A stretch of DNA of 63,662 nt from Duganella sp. (GTDB lineage Bacteria; Pseudomonadota; Gammaproteobacteria; Burkholderiales; Burkholderiaceae_D), in contig JAMFSU010000040.1 of NCBI GenBank assembly GCA_026225475.1, positions 1 through 63,662 on the forward strand, in the 5' to 3' direction. The position numbers and the translations under genes were made by a program. Below the pieces are notes generated by a model that saw nothing but the letters and a program-made list of their open reading frames with translations, did no database searches and was not told where the DNA came from. This document shows, in pieces, positions 54,608 to 63,662 of this stretch (position 1 is its first letter; each line of letters opens with the position of its first letter).

Positions 54608-56248
54608 ATGGAACCAACCAAGCCGCAATCGCTGTCGTTTCAATTTGACAGAATCAGTGGAGAATTGACTGCCACATTCACCCCTGCCGAAGGCGTGCAA
54701 GTCCCCAATCTCGTGATGCTGAAACAAGCTGTGGCCGACGGCGGTTACACCAAGTTGTACATCGACGAAGCCACGCTCAACGATTTTGCAGCCAAAGCGG
54801 CAGCCGCCAAGGAAGCGCACACACAAAAGATCGGCGAACGCCGCGACGGCGAATTCGTCATCGAAGTCGCCAACGACTTCATGGCCGCCTATCTCACACT
54901 GGTGCCGCCACAAGGCGGTCGTGCCAAAGCCGTGGAAGTGATCAATGAAGTCCGCGCACTAGGCATTACCCACGGCATCCTGCACGAAAAACTGCGCGGT
55001 GCGCTCAGTGCTGGTCACTGTGCCAAGCTGTTAATTGCCCAAGGCGACGATGCGATCCAGGGTGACAAGGCGCGCTTTGAAAGTCTGCTCGACCAGAAGG
55101 AAGAAGAACTGGCCGAAATCGACGACGACGCCGTGGTCAGCTATGCCGATCTCGGCCACCTGTTGCTGATCAATGTCGGCGATCCACTGATGCGCCGGAT
55201 TCCTACCGTACCCGGCATCAATGGCATCAACATCAAAGGCCAGCCCGTGCTGGCCAAGCCGGTGCAAGAGCTGACCTTCAACAAGGATTGTGTCGGCACC
55301 GAAGTCGATGAGCAAGATCCCGACCTGCTGCTGGCCGCCATTGCCGGCCAACCGTCATTGATTACCAACGGCGTGCGCATCAACCCCATCGTGGAAATCG
55401 AAGACCTTGACCTGAGTACCGGCAATCTCGATTTTTCCGGCACTGTCAAGATCAAGGGCGACGTCAAGACCGGCATGCGCCTGCATGTCACCGGCGATGT
55501 CTTCGTGCATGGCACGGTCGAAGCCGCTGAAATTCATGCCGGTGGCAATGTGTTCGTCAAAGGCGGCATCATCGGCCACTCCGAAGCGCAACCAGGCGTC
55601 ACCACCGCAATTGCTGCACGCATCAAAAGCGAGGGTTCGGTACAAGCCCTGTTTGCCGAAAGCGCACTGATCGAAGCAGGCGAATCCATCATGATTGCCG
55701 GCAATGCGCGTCAATGCGAAATGCTGGCCGGCAACGAGATCATCGTCGGCAAGGGCAACCCCAAGCTAGGCCAGATCATCGGCGGCCGGGCCCAGGCCAC
55801 CATGCTGATCAAGGCCACTGGCCTGGGTTCATCCAGCGGCAACACCACCAAGGTACAAGTCGGCCTGGATCCTTACCTGGAAGAAAAACTGCGCGTCAAG
55901 GAACAGGAATTCCAGAAAAAGCTCAACGACCTCGACCGCACCATCAAACAGATTGCGCATTACAAGCAAAACCCCGAAAAGGGCAAGAATGGCGTGGCCG
56001 AAGAGGCTGAATACACGCGCAAAATCCTGGCTCAGGAAGTCAAGGATCTGGTCGCCGAACAAGCCGAGATGAAGGAAGACCTGGTGGCCGCCGAATCGGC
56101 CCGCATCGTCGCCACCAAGATGGTCTACGAAGGCGTTGAAATGCGCATTGCCCGGCAAGTCTGGCAAGTGCTCAGCGACCTCGGCGGTGGCACGGCGCAA
56201 CTGCAGGGCGGCAAGATTTCGTTCGGCGGCAAAGACGGCGGCAAATAG
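54608..56248 (+). CDS. FapA (DUF342) family protein
   Basis: The 546-residue protein has an N-terminal alpha-beta domain, then the FapA domain, about residues 170-400, a right-handed beta-helix-like region with VKTGMRLHVTGDVFVHGTVE and GGNVFVKGGIIGHSEAQPGV, and a coiled coil from about 415 to 510 (EEKLRVKEQEFQKKLNDLDR). FapA in Vibrio is linked to polar flagellum assembly; in most bacteria the role is unknown. No flagellar gene is nearby. It stands alone. Confidence 0.85.
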   Translation: MEPTKPQSLSFQFDRISGELTATFTPAEGVQVPNLVMLKQAVADGGYTKLYIDEATLNDFAAKAAAAKEAHTQKIGERRDGEFVIEVANDFMAAYLTLVPPQGGRAKAVEVINEVRALGITHGILHEKLRGALSAGHCAKLLIAQGDDAIQGDKARFESLLDQKEEELAEIDDDAVVSYADLGHLLLINVGDPLMRRIPTVPGINGINIKGQPVLAKPVQELTFNKDCVGTEVDEQDPDLLLAAIAGQPSLITNGVRINPIVEIEDLDLSTGNLDFSGTVKIKGDVKTGMRLHVTGDVFVHGTVEAAEIHAGGNVFVKGGIIGHSEAQPGVTTAIAARIKSEGSVQALFAESALIEAGESIMIAGNARQCEMLAGNEIIVGKGNPKLGQIIGGRAQATMLIKATGLGSSSGNTTKVQVGLDPYLEEKLRVKEQEFQKKLNDLDRTIKQIAHYKQNPEKGKNGVAEEAEYTRKILAQEVKDLVAEQAEMKEDLVAAESARIVATKMVYEGVEMRIARQVWQVLSDLGGGTAQLQGGKISFGGKDGGK

Positions 56249-56265
56249 AAGCTCCGAGCAACCCT

Positions 56266-56295
56266 AAGCAACATCAAGCAACATCAAGCAACACC
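56266..56295 (+). repeat. Short tandem repeat, 10-bp unit
   Basis: AAGCAACATC occurs three times in direct succession (last copy AAGCAACACC), between the FapA gene and the next small gene. Probably a chance slippage product. Confidence 0.6.
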
Positions 56296-56317
56296 CGCAA
56301 CTGAACCTGGAATTGGC

Positions 56318-56722
56318 ATGACAGCATTACCCTTGCTCGACAGCAGCACGCTGCGCACCCTGGCGCAAGACAGCGCCGCGATCACCTCGGCCTGCCCGTG
56401 CACCCAGGCCGACACCGCTGCCTGGGTCAGCACACCGCTGTCGTTTCCGGAACAATTGCTGCACGATATCGGCACCCTGGTGGCAGACCCGTTTGTCGAG
56501 GCCAGCTTCAGTGAATATCATCCGGGCGGCACCCGCAACGATGTGCCTGAAGCACCGATTGCGCCGCAGCACTTCCCCTACAACCGCAGCAATGTGGCGC
56601 GCTGCAGTCAATGCGGCCGTCACTATCTGCGCTACACCGAAGCCGGCGGCTACTTCGTCGATCGTCGCATCCGCGCGTTGCAGCGCGCCGATCTGGTGGT
56701 CGATGCCATTGCAGACGACTGA
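56318..56722 (+). CDS. Conserved small protein with a C-terminal CxxC motif
   Basis: Hypothetical protein of 134 residues. It has a CPC at residues 26-28 and, near the C terminus, ARCSQCGRHYLRYTEAGGYF followed by VDRRIRAL, which looks like half a zinc-binding site plus a conserved aromatic patch. No signal peptide or span. Weak support for ATG 56318. I recall similar proteins in Oxalobacteraceae annotated as hypothetical. It follows FapA by 69 bp on the same strand; function unknown. Confidence 0.7.
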   Translation: MTALPLLDSSTLRTLAQDSAAITSACPCTQADTAAWVSTPLSFPEQLLHDIGTLVADPFVEASFSEYHPGGTRNDVPEAPIAPQHFPYNRSNVARCSQCGRHYLRYTEAGGYFVDRRIRALQRADLVVDAIADD

Positions 56723-56783
56723 CTAAGTAAGCTGCTGTTGCAACATTATCCTGGCGGTGTTGCCGCAGCTTGCCACGCTAAAT

Positions 56784-57650
56784 TCACAACCGTCGCTCAC
56801 TCTGGCGCATGTGCAATTCGCTCTCCAGCAAAATCTGAAACAAAGTCGCAGCCGGCCGGCTCAAGCGTTTGGCCGGCAAGGCCACATATTCCACCGCAGG
56901 AAACAAAGGCAGGCTGGCATGATTGAGCGGCAGGCTCAATTCGCGCGAGGCCAGTGTTTGCGGCAACACCGTCAAACCAAGGCCACCACGCGCTGCAGCC
57001 ATGCACCCGGCATGGCTGCCGCTGGTGCAAACGATGCGCCAATGATGACCGGCCACACCCAGCGTAGTCAGAATGGCGGCACGCGTCACGCTCGGTTCCG
57101 GCAACAGAATCAAGGGCAAGGGCTGGCTCAGATCCACCACCGTTTCCGGTCGCGCCAGCCATACCAACGGCACGCGGAACATCGATTCGCCGCGTTGTTC
57201 GCCTGGACGGCGCTTGCCGACAATCAGGTCAAGCTCATCATTATCGAGCCGCTGGTATAACTCGCTGGTCAGGCCGATGGTGATTTCCAGCTCTACCTCC
57301 GGATGCTTGTTGCGAAACGCCGCGAGCATATCCGGCAAGGGCCCCATGGCCAGATCGTCCGAGGTGCCGAAGCGCACCCGGCCGCGCAACTTGGGCGCAT
57401 TGAATTGCGCCTCGGCGCGCGCATGCGCTTCCAGGATCAAGCGCGCATGCACCAACAGGCTTTCGCCATCAGCGGTCAGCGCCAGTGAATGCGTGTCGCG
57501 CACGAACAGGCGACGTCCACTGCTGTCTTCCAGACGACGAATATGGTCGCTCACGCTCGATTGCGTCAGGCCAAGGCGACGACCAGCTTCGGTGAAACTG
57601 CTGGAGGCGGCAACGGTAGTGAAGGTCTTGAGCCAAACAGGATTGAACAT
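56784..57650 (-). CDS. LysR-family transcriptional regulator
   Basis: The 288-residue protein has the LysR HTH (WLKTFTTVAASSSFTEAGRR, then LTQSSVSDHIRRLEDSSGRR) and an effector domain with FGTSDDLAMGPLPDMLAAFR. I chose ATG 57650; TTG 57668 upstream adds six residues. It is divergent from a BASS-family transporter gene, 151 bp between starts, which is its likely target. It resembles regulators of the HTH-type group acting on organic anion transporters. Confidence 0.93.
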   Translation of the reverse strand: MFNPVWLKTFTTVAASSSFTEAGRRLGLTQSSVSDHIRRLEDSSGRRLFVRDTHSLALTADGESLLVHARLILEAHARAEAQFNAPKLRGRVRFGTSDDLAMGPLPDMLAAFRNKHPEVELEITIGLTSELYQRLDNDELDLIVGKRRPGEQRGESMFRVPLVWLARPETVVDLSQPLPLILLPEPSVTRAAILTTLGVAGHHWRIVCTSGSHAGCMAAARGGLGLTVLPQTLASRELSLPLNHASLPLFPAVEYVALPAKRLSRPAATLFQILLESELHMRQSERRL

Positions 57651-57726
57651 GGCGGATTCTTGCGTCAATATGGACTGCCATCGAATTTAACGATGACAGT
57701 TAGTGGTGTCAAAGGGGTTCCCGATG

Positions 57727-57736
57727 ATACCGGTAT
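57727..57736. promoter_or_regulatory. Palindrome ATACCGGTAT between the LysR and transporter genes
   Basis: Perfect 10-bp palindrome in the 151-bp divergent gap, a candidate LysR binding site. Short, so the call is weak. The preceding TGATACCGG also includes a T-N11-A pattern. Confidence 0.35.
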
Positions 57737-57801
57737 TTCCTATCATGTGGCAAAGGCTGCCGACCGGCCGCCGCCAGCATCTTTCACTTACTCTTGCCAT
57801 C

Positions 57802-58818
57802 ATGAAACGTTACCTTCCCGACACTTTTACGCTACTGCTGCTGAGCACCGTGCTGCTGGCGACCTTGCTGCCAGCCACCGGCCGCTTTGAAAGCTTCATG
57901 CACCTGGCCAGCAATACCGCCATTGCCCTGCTGTTCTTCCTGCACGGTGCGCGCCTGTCACGCGAAGCGGCGCTGTCCGGGCTCAAGCAACCGCGCCTGC
58001 ATCTGCTCACGCTGGGCTGCACTTTTGTGTTGTTCCCGTTACTGGGACTGGCGCTGCAGGCCGTGCTGCCCGGCCTGCTGACACCGCAACTGTGGCTCGG
58101 TGTGCTGTTCGTCTGCACCCTGTCGTCGACGGTGCAATCATCGATCGCCTTCACCTCGATTGCACGCGGCAATGTGCCAGCGGCAATCTGTGGCGCCACA
58201 GCATCGAATCTGCTGGGCATCGTGTTCACGCCGATTCTGGTGACCTTGCTGCTGCATCGCCATCAAGACAGTGGCGGCATTGGACAAGTGACCGGCATCC
58301 TGCTGCAACTGCTGTTGCCGTTCGTGCTCGGCAATGTGTTGCGACCATGGATCGGTGAATGGGTCACGCGCAACAAAAGCCTGTTGGCCGTGGTCGATCG
58401 TGGCGGCATTCTGCTGGCGGTCTATGCCGCGTTCAGCGTCGCTGTGGCACAAGGCGTCTGGCATTTGTTCCCGCCGCAACAATTGGCGCTGCTGGTGCTG
58501 GTCAATGCGGTCTTGCTCGGCGGTGTGTTGTTGATCACCACGTTTGGCAGCCGTGCATTGGGCTTTTCCAAAGCGGACGAAATCGTGCTGGTGTTCTGCG
58601 GTTCGAAGAAATCGCTGGCCTCCGGCATCCCGATGGCATCGGTCTTGTTTGCCGGCGGCGGCGTGGGCATCGTGCTGTTGCCGATCATGGTGTTCCACCA
58701 GATGCAACTGATGCTGTGTTCAGTGCTCGCGCGCCGTTATGCCGAGCAAGCCAAACAGCGGGAACAAGAACAGCCACAACCACCGGCAACGACAGGCGTG
58801 AGCGCGGTCACCTCATAG
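57802..58818 (+). CDS. BASS-family transporter (bile acid:sodium symporter-like)
   Basis: Predicted sodium-dependent carrier for an organic anion. The 338-residue protein has about ten spans; FLHGARLSREAALSGLKQPR and FVCTLSSTVQSSIAFTSIAR are conserved segments of the SBF-like (DUF4137) group, together with FCGSKKSLASGIPMASVLF. I chose ATG 57802 (MKRYLPDTF), which starts just before the first span; the longer frame from 57703 adds a non-conserved segment. Substrate unknown. Divergent LysR gene is the presumed regulator. Confidence 0.9.
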   Translation: MKRYLPDTFTLLLLSTVLLATLLPATGRFESFMHLASNTAIALLFFLHGARLSREAALSGLKQPRLHLLTLGCTFVLFPLLGLALQAVLPGLLTPQLWLGVLFVCTLSSTVQSSIAFTSIARGNVPAAICGATASNLLGIVFTPILVTLLLHRHQDSGGIGQVTGILLQLLLPFVLGNVLRPWIGEWVTRNKSLLAVVDRGGILLAVYAAFSVAVAQGVWHLFPPQQLALLVLVNAVLLGGVLLITTFGSRALGFSKADEIVLVFCGSKKSLASGIPMASVLFAGGGVGIVLLPIMVFHQMQLMLCSVLARRYAEQAKQREQEQPQPPATTGVSAVTS

Positions 58819-58937
58819 CGTCGTAGCGCCAGCCCGGCGCCATCAGGATTTCGCATATCCTGATGCCAATTTCTTCGTTCGTGCCGACGCCATGAACAGG
58901 TAGTCTGTTGTCATTGACAGCGACTACCGAGGTTTTC

Positions 58938-59348
58938 ATGCATCGAGCGTCCCCCCACAGCAGCACTGGCGCCCCCCCCTTGCCGTTCAGTTTCGACCAG
59001 CGCTGTGTGCTGTGCGTGGGCGGTCTGACCGGCGCACGCAACCACTACCGGATCGCCATCGAATCCCATCAAGGCCGTTTCCTGCATCACGACGGTGGCC
59101 GTGAAGACAGTCTGCACCGCTTGCAACCGATGCTCAACGGTGCCGACCTGGTGGTGTGCGCGTCAGGCAACATCAGCCACAACGCCTATCACCTCGTCAA
59201 ACAATGGTGCAAGAAAATGGGCAAGCCCTGCGTCATGGTCAAGGGTACCGGCATTGCTTCATTCATCGATGGCCTGAGCAGCCTGAGCGGACGCATACAA
59301 ACCTCGCAACGCGGCGAAACCGTGCTCAAATCAGGGCGACTCTCTTAA
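58938..59348 (+). CDS. DUF2325 protein
   Basis: The 136-residue protein has a core RCVLCVGGLTGARNHYRIAI, HHDGGREDSLHRL, and a second half VVCASGNISHNAYHLVKQWC. Family DUF2325; cysteine positions hint at a metal or redox function, which is not established. ATG 58938 has GAGG upstream, so I prefer it over the longer frame at 58908. Gene stands alone after the transporter. Confidence 0.85.
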   Translation: MHRASPHSSTGAPPLPFSFDQRCVLCVGGLTGARNHYRIAIESHQGRFLHHDGGREDSLHRLQPMLNGADLVVCASGNISHNAYHLVKQWCKKMGKPCVMVKGTGIASFIDGLSSLSGRIQTSQRGETVLKSGRLS

Positions 59349-59467
59349 ATCATAGTCGCAAACGCACAAGTTACCCGCCTCAGGATTAGCCAAAATCACC
59401 AAAGCCCCCTACAATCTGCGCATCGGATCACCAATTCATATCACTGCATGCGCATCAGGGAGTTTGT

Positions 59468-59947
59468 TTGAAAACCATCCACCGCATCGTGCTGGCCAGC
59501 GCGCTGCTGGCGCCGGGCGCTGTCAGCCTGGCCAAACCTGCCCCGACCTTTGGCGTTGAAGTCGGTAATGCCCTGCTCTGCATTGACCAGGTCGACAATA
59601 AATATTTCTACGATTATCTATCGGCGTCATTTGGCAAACCCTACAAGGTCGATGCTGGCGCCTATTGGTTCAAAACGCCCGGCGCCAGTCTGTGGGGCGT
59701 CAACGTCACCGATGTGCTGGTCAATGACCCCAGCAGCCCGGCTGCCTTCATCGGTGCCGTGTTCCAGAGCAATCCGTTTGCCCTGACCAAGGCCATCAAC
59801 GCCGCCATCGGCATCAATTTCACGCCACAGGACAACAGCGCATACCCGCTGCGTCAGTCACGTGCCGGCAGCATCATCGCCTACGCCAACAACAACGCCA
59901 AAATGTATTGCGCCAAGTCCAAGTATCTGGTGCCAGGCATGCGCTAG
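59468..59947 (+). CDS. Exported protein of unknown function
   Basis: The 159-residue product has a signal peptide (hydrophobic to about residue 21, cleavage near SLA) and a compact mature domain with two cysteines, LLCIDQ and MYCAKSK, that may form a disulfide. TTG is the start codon, preceded by GGGAG; no ATG is available near. I do not recognise the family. It stands alone, convergent with the second diguanylate cyclase gene. Confidence 0.7.
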   Translation: MKTIHRIVLASALLAPGAVSLAKPAPTFGVEVGNALLCIDQVDNKYFYDYLSASFGKPYKVDAGAYWFKTPGASLWGVNVTDVLVNDPSSPAAFIGAVFQSNPFALTKAINAAIGINFTPQDNSAYPLRQSRAGSIIAYANNNAKMYCAKSKYLVPGMR

Positions 59948-59981
59948 GCACAACTGCCAGACAGACCCCGCTTGTAGTCAC

Positions 59982-61649
59982 TCAACTGCTGGTCTCCGGC
60001 AAATCGCTACTGCTGCAAATATGATCGCGCCCGCGCTCTTTGGCCAGATACAAGGCACGATCTGCGGCACGCAGCAAATTGTCTGGAACATCGATATCGC
60101 GGCGCGGCATCAGCGCTGCCACGCCAGCGCTGATGGTGACAATACCGGCTTCATTACCTTCATGCAGCAACACCAGTTGCCGCACCGCCATGCGCACGCG
60201 CTCGGCTACTGCCAGCGCGCCGTCTTGATCGGTGCCGGGCAGTAATATCGCCACTTCTTCGCCGCCATAACGCGCCATCAAGTCGCCCGGCCGCGCCTGC
60301 TGCTGCTTGATCACGCGCCCCACCTTACGCAGGCATTGGTCGCCGGCCAGATGGCCATAGATGTCATTGTATTGCTTGAAATGATCGACATCGACCATCA
60401 CCAAGGCCAACGAATGGCCGGCACGCATGGCACGGCTAAATTCTTCCTGCAGCGTCAGATCAAAACTGCGGCGATTGGCCAGCCCAGTGAGATCGTCTTC
60501 CAGCGCCAGCCGCTCCAGCGTCTTGTTCATGCTTTCCAGATTGACGCGCGCCTGATCCAGCTCGGCTTCGGCATCCCTGCGTTCTCGCATTAATGCGTTG
60601 AAGGCACTCCCCAGATCGCCGATTTCATCCTGACGATACGACAACGGCACTTCATCATTGGCCTTGGTGGTACGGATTTTCTGGATATGCTGGTGCAGGC
60701 GATGCAAGGGATCGATCAGCGCCGCCATGATGGCCCAGGCCAGTACACCGGCCAGCAAGGCCAGCGACAATGACACCAACAAGGCCTTGTTCTGAATGTC
60801 GCGTACGGGGGCGAAAGCATCTTGCTGCAAATAAATCGAACCGATGATCCAGTCGGTACTGCGCATCCGCTTGTACGACAGCAAGGCCGCCTGACCACTA
60901 CGACTGAGGCCTTCCAAGCTACCTTCAAAACCGGCCAGCGCGCGCTCAGTGCCGCCGCTCTTGCCACCAACGTCGTCGACATGTTGCAGAATACGCGACT
61001 TGTCGACGTGATCGACCACAATACCGCCCGCGGTCAGGATGAAAATGAAGCCATTCTCACCCATCTTGGTATTGGTAAATTTACGCAGGAAGTCGGCCTG
61101 ATGTAAATCAATGGAGCCGACAAACACCATGGCAACATTGCCGGCCGCATCAAACACCGGCTCGGTCATCAACACCACAGAGCGGTCAGACAACTGGCTG
61201 CGCAATGGCTCTGAGATCACACCCCGCTTCTGTTGCAATGTGCGGCGCATGTATTCTCGGTCGGCCACATTGAGCTTGCCGACCACGCTGGTATTAATGT
61301 AATTGGCGATCAGCTCGCCGTTGGCATCAAACACCGAAAAGTTGAAGAACATTTCGGTCAGGCTGGAATGCAGACGCAGGTATTGCTGCAAGTGGTGTGG
61401 GTCGCTCATGGAGGCCTTCGACACACCTTGCGACAAGGCCAGCAAAGCGATGCGGCGACTATGAAAACTCTCGTCGAGCGCGGTTGCAATCATCGTCACC
61501 GTGGCGAATTGCTGGTCACTGATCAAGTGCTTGAGGTCGCGCTTCATGATGTATTGCGACACCGAAACGATCACCGCCGTGGTCAACAGCACGGCAACCA
61601 TCACCACCATGATGACCTTAGTTTTGAGTGTCCATTTCAGACGCAGCAA
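59982..61649 (-). CDS. Diguanylate cyclase with periplasmic Cache sensor and HAMP
   Basis: The 555-residue protein has a span at about 12-32, a periplasmic Cache-like domain to about residue 285 ([20 protein letters not shown]), a second span at about 288-310, HAMP ([20 protein letters not shown]), a short coiled coil and a GGDEF domain. The active site reads YGGEEVAIL: valine replaces the usual phenylalanine, while the catalytic Gly-Gly-Glu-Glu is kept and the I-site RPGD is present five residues ahead. It may be less active. It stands alone. Confidence 0.93.
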   Translation of the reverse strand: MLRLKWTLKTKVIMVVMVAVLLTTAVIVSVSQYIMKRDLKHLISDQQFATVTMIATALDESFHSRRIALLALSQGVSKASMSDPHHLQQYLRLHSSLTEMFFNFSVFDANGELIANYINTSVVGKLNVADREYMRRTLQQKRGVISEPLRSQLSDRSVVLMTEPVFDAAGNVAMVFVGSIDLHQADFLRKFTNTKMGENGFIFILTAGGIVVDHVDKSRILQHVDDVGGKSGGTERALAGFEGSLEGLSRSGQAALLSYKRMRSTDWIIGSIYLQQDAFAPVRDIQNKALLVSLSLALLAGVLAWAIMAALIDPLHRLHQHIQKIRTTKANDEVPLSYRQDEIGDLGSAFNALMRERRDAEAELDQARVNLESMNKTLERLALEDDLTGLANRRSFDLTLQEEFSRAMRAGHSLALVMVDVDHFKQYNDIYGHLAGDQCLRKVGRVIKQQQARPGDLMARYGGEEVAILLPGTDQDGALAVAERVRMAVRQLVLLHEGNEAGIVTISAGVAALMPRRDIDVPDNLLRAADRALYLAKERGRDHICSSSDLPETSS

Positions 61650-61748
61650 TCGCTTCCCCTCAACTGAATAATTATTTTTCTTTTGGGCAACTCCATCACC
61701 ATTCGCATGATCACCAGCGCGTCATTCTAAACGATGCAGCAGGTCAAT

Positions 61749-63287
61749 TCAGATCACCTGCAAACTCTGCAACAAAGGCAAGCGCTCGACAAAGAAACGC
61801 TGTGCCAGCGACGAAAGTTCATCCAGATTTTCCTGCTCCGCTTCCAGCCGCACGCCATCCTTAACCAGCCTCTTGCCCTGCGCACAAAGTAGACGCCAGA
61901 CAAAACTGATGATGTCATCCGGCGTTTGCTGCTGCTCCAGTACCGCCAGCATGAATAATTGCTGGATACGATCGGCCGCAACACCACCGCCGGTGATCGG
62001 ACTGGCTAGATGTTCGATATCGCCATGCGCGGCTGCCAGACTGATCAGATGGCGATTAAGCGCATCACTGCCAGCGCGCCCCTGCTCGATATCGGCATCG
62101 GCCTGCACCGGTGCCGCGTGGCCGCTGCCGATCAACATCATCACAGCATCAAGCACCTGTTGCAGGCCGAGGCTGCGGTTGCCGACAATACCGGCAATCT
62201 GGCCCAGGCTGTGCGGCTGCAGATCCGCCAGCACCTCGATGATGGGACCATAGATTTGCTGGTTCAACGTAATCTCCGCTGCCACGGTCTTGAGCGTCAT
62301 CGGAATTTGTGCTGGCACTGTCAGCAACACCACCCGCTGCTGCGCCAGCACGGCGTGGTGAGTGTCCGGCTCCAGCCGCTGTGCGCCGCGGACCCAATAA
62401 TCGCGTCGGAATTGCTGGTTGACCATGAAATCGCGCACGCCCTGTTGCAAATGACGGTCGTCAATGTCGTCACAGAAGCGTTGTTGCTGCGGCGTCAGAT
62501 TGGCCATGGCGAGATGATCGCGAAAATCGGCCGAGCAGGCGAACTCCAGGCCCAGCGCGGTCCAGATCTCAGCCATGCTGGCAAACGATTCAACCTGCCA
62601 GTCACGGTTGAAATATTCATGCGCGAGATAGTGAGGGCTTTGCTTTTTCAGCAATTCCAGGCGTTCACGCATGAAGGGATTGGCTTGTGCATAAACCGGA
62701 TCGGCTGCAAACAGGCCAGTGGCGAATGCAAGCGCGGCCTCAATGCGCTCGGCGCTGCTGCGACCGGCATTGGTCGGCAGCTCGAAATGGCGCAGCAACA
62801 GATCGCGCAACGGCAGGAAAGCGGCCCAGCCCGGTTGCGTGTTGTAGCTGACATACAGCACCCCGCCGTGCTTGAGATGGCTACCGACAAAATCCCGGAT
62901 GATGGCGCGATTGGCGGCCGAGACCCAGCTCCAGATGCCATGCAAGGCAATGAAATCGAACTGTGGCAAATCCTCGCGGGCGCAGAAGTCGGCAAAATTA
63001 GCCTGCTGCAATTGTGCCATGCCGCCCGCGGCGCTGGCCAGCGTTTGCGCATGGGCGGCCTGCTGCGGGTTGAAATCATTGCCATGCCAGCGCACCGACG
63101 AGGCGGCGGCATGTACATTGATGCTCAAACCCTGACCGAAACCGAGTTCGCACGCCGTTCGCACCAGCGGACTATCGATGCCGACGGCGGCAAAGCCCAT
63201 TTGCAGGCGCGCCGGATTGAGCGGCGGATAATAGCCATGGGTATAGCCGATGTCGGTGACGTAACCGTCAGTCCAGTGGGAGGGCAT
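61749..63287 (-). CDS. SAM methyltransferase with methyltransferase regulatory domain
   Basis: The 512-residue protein has a class I SAM site ACELGFGQGLSINVHAAASS near residue 45 and a motif near FDFIALHGIWSWVS, then a methyltransferase regulatory domain (VLYVSYNTQPGWAAFLPLRD to about residue 300), and a C-terminal helical part with no recognised fold. I chose ATG 63287 (MPSHWTDGYVT); the frame goes on 28 codons upstream with no support. Such proteins often lie next to LPS or exopolysaccharide genes; none is visible here. Target unknown. Confidence 0.87.
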   Translation of the reverse strand: MPSHWTDGYVTDIGYTHGYYPPLNPARLQMGFAAVGIDSPLVRTACELGFGQGLSINVHAAASSVRWHGNDFNPQQAAHAQTLASAAGGMAQLQQANFADFCAREDLPQFDFIALHGIWSWVSAANRAIIRDFVGSHLKHGGVLYVSYNTQPGWAAFLPLRDLLLRHFELPTNAGRSSAERIEAALAFATGLFAADPVYAQANPFMRERLELLKKQSPHYLAHEYFNRDWQVESFASMAEIWTALGLEFACSADFRDHLAMANLTPQQQRFCDDIDDRHLQQGVRDFMVNQQFRRDYWVRGAQRLEPDTHHAVLAQQRVVLLTVPAQIPMTLKTVAAEITLNQQIYGPIIEVLADLQPHSLGQIAGIVGNRSLGLQQVLDAVMMLIGSGHAAPVQADADIEQGRAGSDALNRHLISLAAAHGDIEHLASPITGGGVAADRIQQLFMLAVLEQQQTPDDIISFVWRLLCAQGKRLVKDGVRLEAEQENLDELSSLAQRFFVERLPLLQSLQVI

Positions 63288-63392
63288 AGGCGCAGGTTCC
63301 TTGAGAAAACGATGCCGCCAGTGTGGCAGAATCGGCGTCACTCGTGTTGCGCTGCTGTGGCGACAGTTCAATACAACTGCGTGACAGTCTTC

Positions 63393-63662
63393 ATGCTGTT
63401 CAGTTAAGAAACATCGGTCGGTTCTTAGATGCTGATGCTTTGTTTTCTTCGGACTACCTAGCCGGAAGTGGCCCGGCAGCCACTTACCTCAGTGCGTAGT
63501 TGAATCTTTGTTTTCTTCGGACGGCCTAGCCGGGAGCGGCCCGGCAGCCACTTACCTCAGTGCGTCGTTGAGTCTTTGTTTTCTTCGGACGAGCTTGCCG
63601 GGTGCGGCCCGGCAGCCGCTTACCTCAGTGGGTAGTTGAATCTTTGTTTTCTTCGGACTACC
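63393..63662 (+). repeat. Interspersed repeat copy followed by a 68-bp tandem array
   Basis: 63393-63487 matches the minus-strand copy at 81-179. From 63438 the core CTTTGTTTTCTTCGGAC recurs at 63506, 63574 and 63642: exactly 68 bp apart each time, so three full units and the start of a fourth are visible and the array runs off the window. Every unit contains a GCCGG...CCCGGC stem-loop with a 5-nt loop. Several loop and stem bases vary between units, some in paired positions, which suggests that the hairpin is kept by selection. Confidence 0.9.

Noticed and set aside
57727..57736. ATACCGGTAT as a certain LysR operator
   Set aside because: The palindrome is only 10 bp and could occur by chance; kept as a low-confidence feature only.

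Overview
The window reads as a chromosomal segment of a betaproteobacterium, most likely an Oxalobacteraceae-type member of the Burkholderiales. The reasons are protein character and gene order: a nadK-recN-hemH block divergent from a HAD gene and hrcA, next to grpE-dnaK-dnaJ, then fur/bamE/dapB and leuS-lptE-holA-proA. I saw no rRNA, tRNA, CRISPR array, transposase or phage gene. The window is not obviously a mobile island; most of it is ordinary core chromosome with accessory clusters in between.

Layout. 1-0.2 kb: an interspersed hairpin repeat. 0.2-11.8 kb: carbonic anhydrase, the heat-shock operon grpE-dnaK-dnaJ with two sequence-visible sigma-32 promoters, a 30-residue membrane peptide, hemH, recN, nadK, a HAD phosphatase, hrcA and fur. 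11.8-14.8 kb: bamE, dapB, an ExbB/ExbD pair and a barstar-like gene. 14.8-20.6 kb: a six-gene unit (LacI regulator, binding protein, two permeases, ATPase, GpdQ-like phosphodiesterase) with a perfect LacI-family operator. 20.8-29.5 kb: leuS, lptE, holA, proA, hemJ, an isomerase, an RNA methyltransferase, DoxX. 29.6-36.0 kb: a DODA-type dioxygenase with a LysR regulator, then a catabolic cluster (cupin dioxygenase, two SDRs, an MFS carrier, IclR). 36.1-40.1 kb: a Met/Gly-rich exported protein, an ammonium transporter behind a sigma-54 promoter, an AhpD-like protein and an AraC regulator.

40.5-43.2 kb holds a NarL-type two-component system preceded on the same strand by three small genes (57, 62 and 55 residues), two of them single-span membrane proteins. 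43.8-49.5 kb: a GT39-like glycosyltransferase, then an AdeRS/BaeSR-like two-component system, a diguanylate cyclase and a monooxygenase-domain membrane protein in tight order. 49.5-53.5 kb is the most striking locus: a bufferin-type copper RiPP operon (bufABCD) divergent from an ECF sigma factor and a DUF1109/NrsF-like membrane anti-sigma factor. Both divergent promoters read GTAACC-N16-CGAA exactly, which predicts a closed sigma-controlled circuit.

53.5-63.3 kb: a CDF metal exporter, a FapA (DUF342) protein, a LysR regulator divergent from a BASS-family transporter, a DUF2325 protein, two small unknown proteins, a second diguanylate cyclase with a GGEEV active site and a SAM methyltransferase with a regulatory domain. 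The window ends inside a tandem array of 68-bp units; an inverted copy of the same repeat lies at the left edge.
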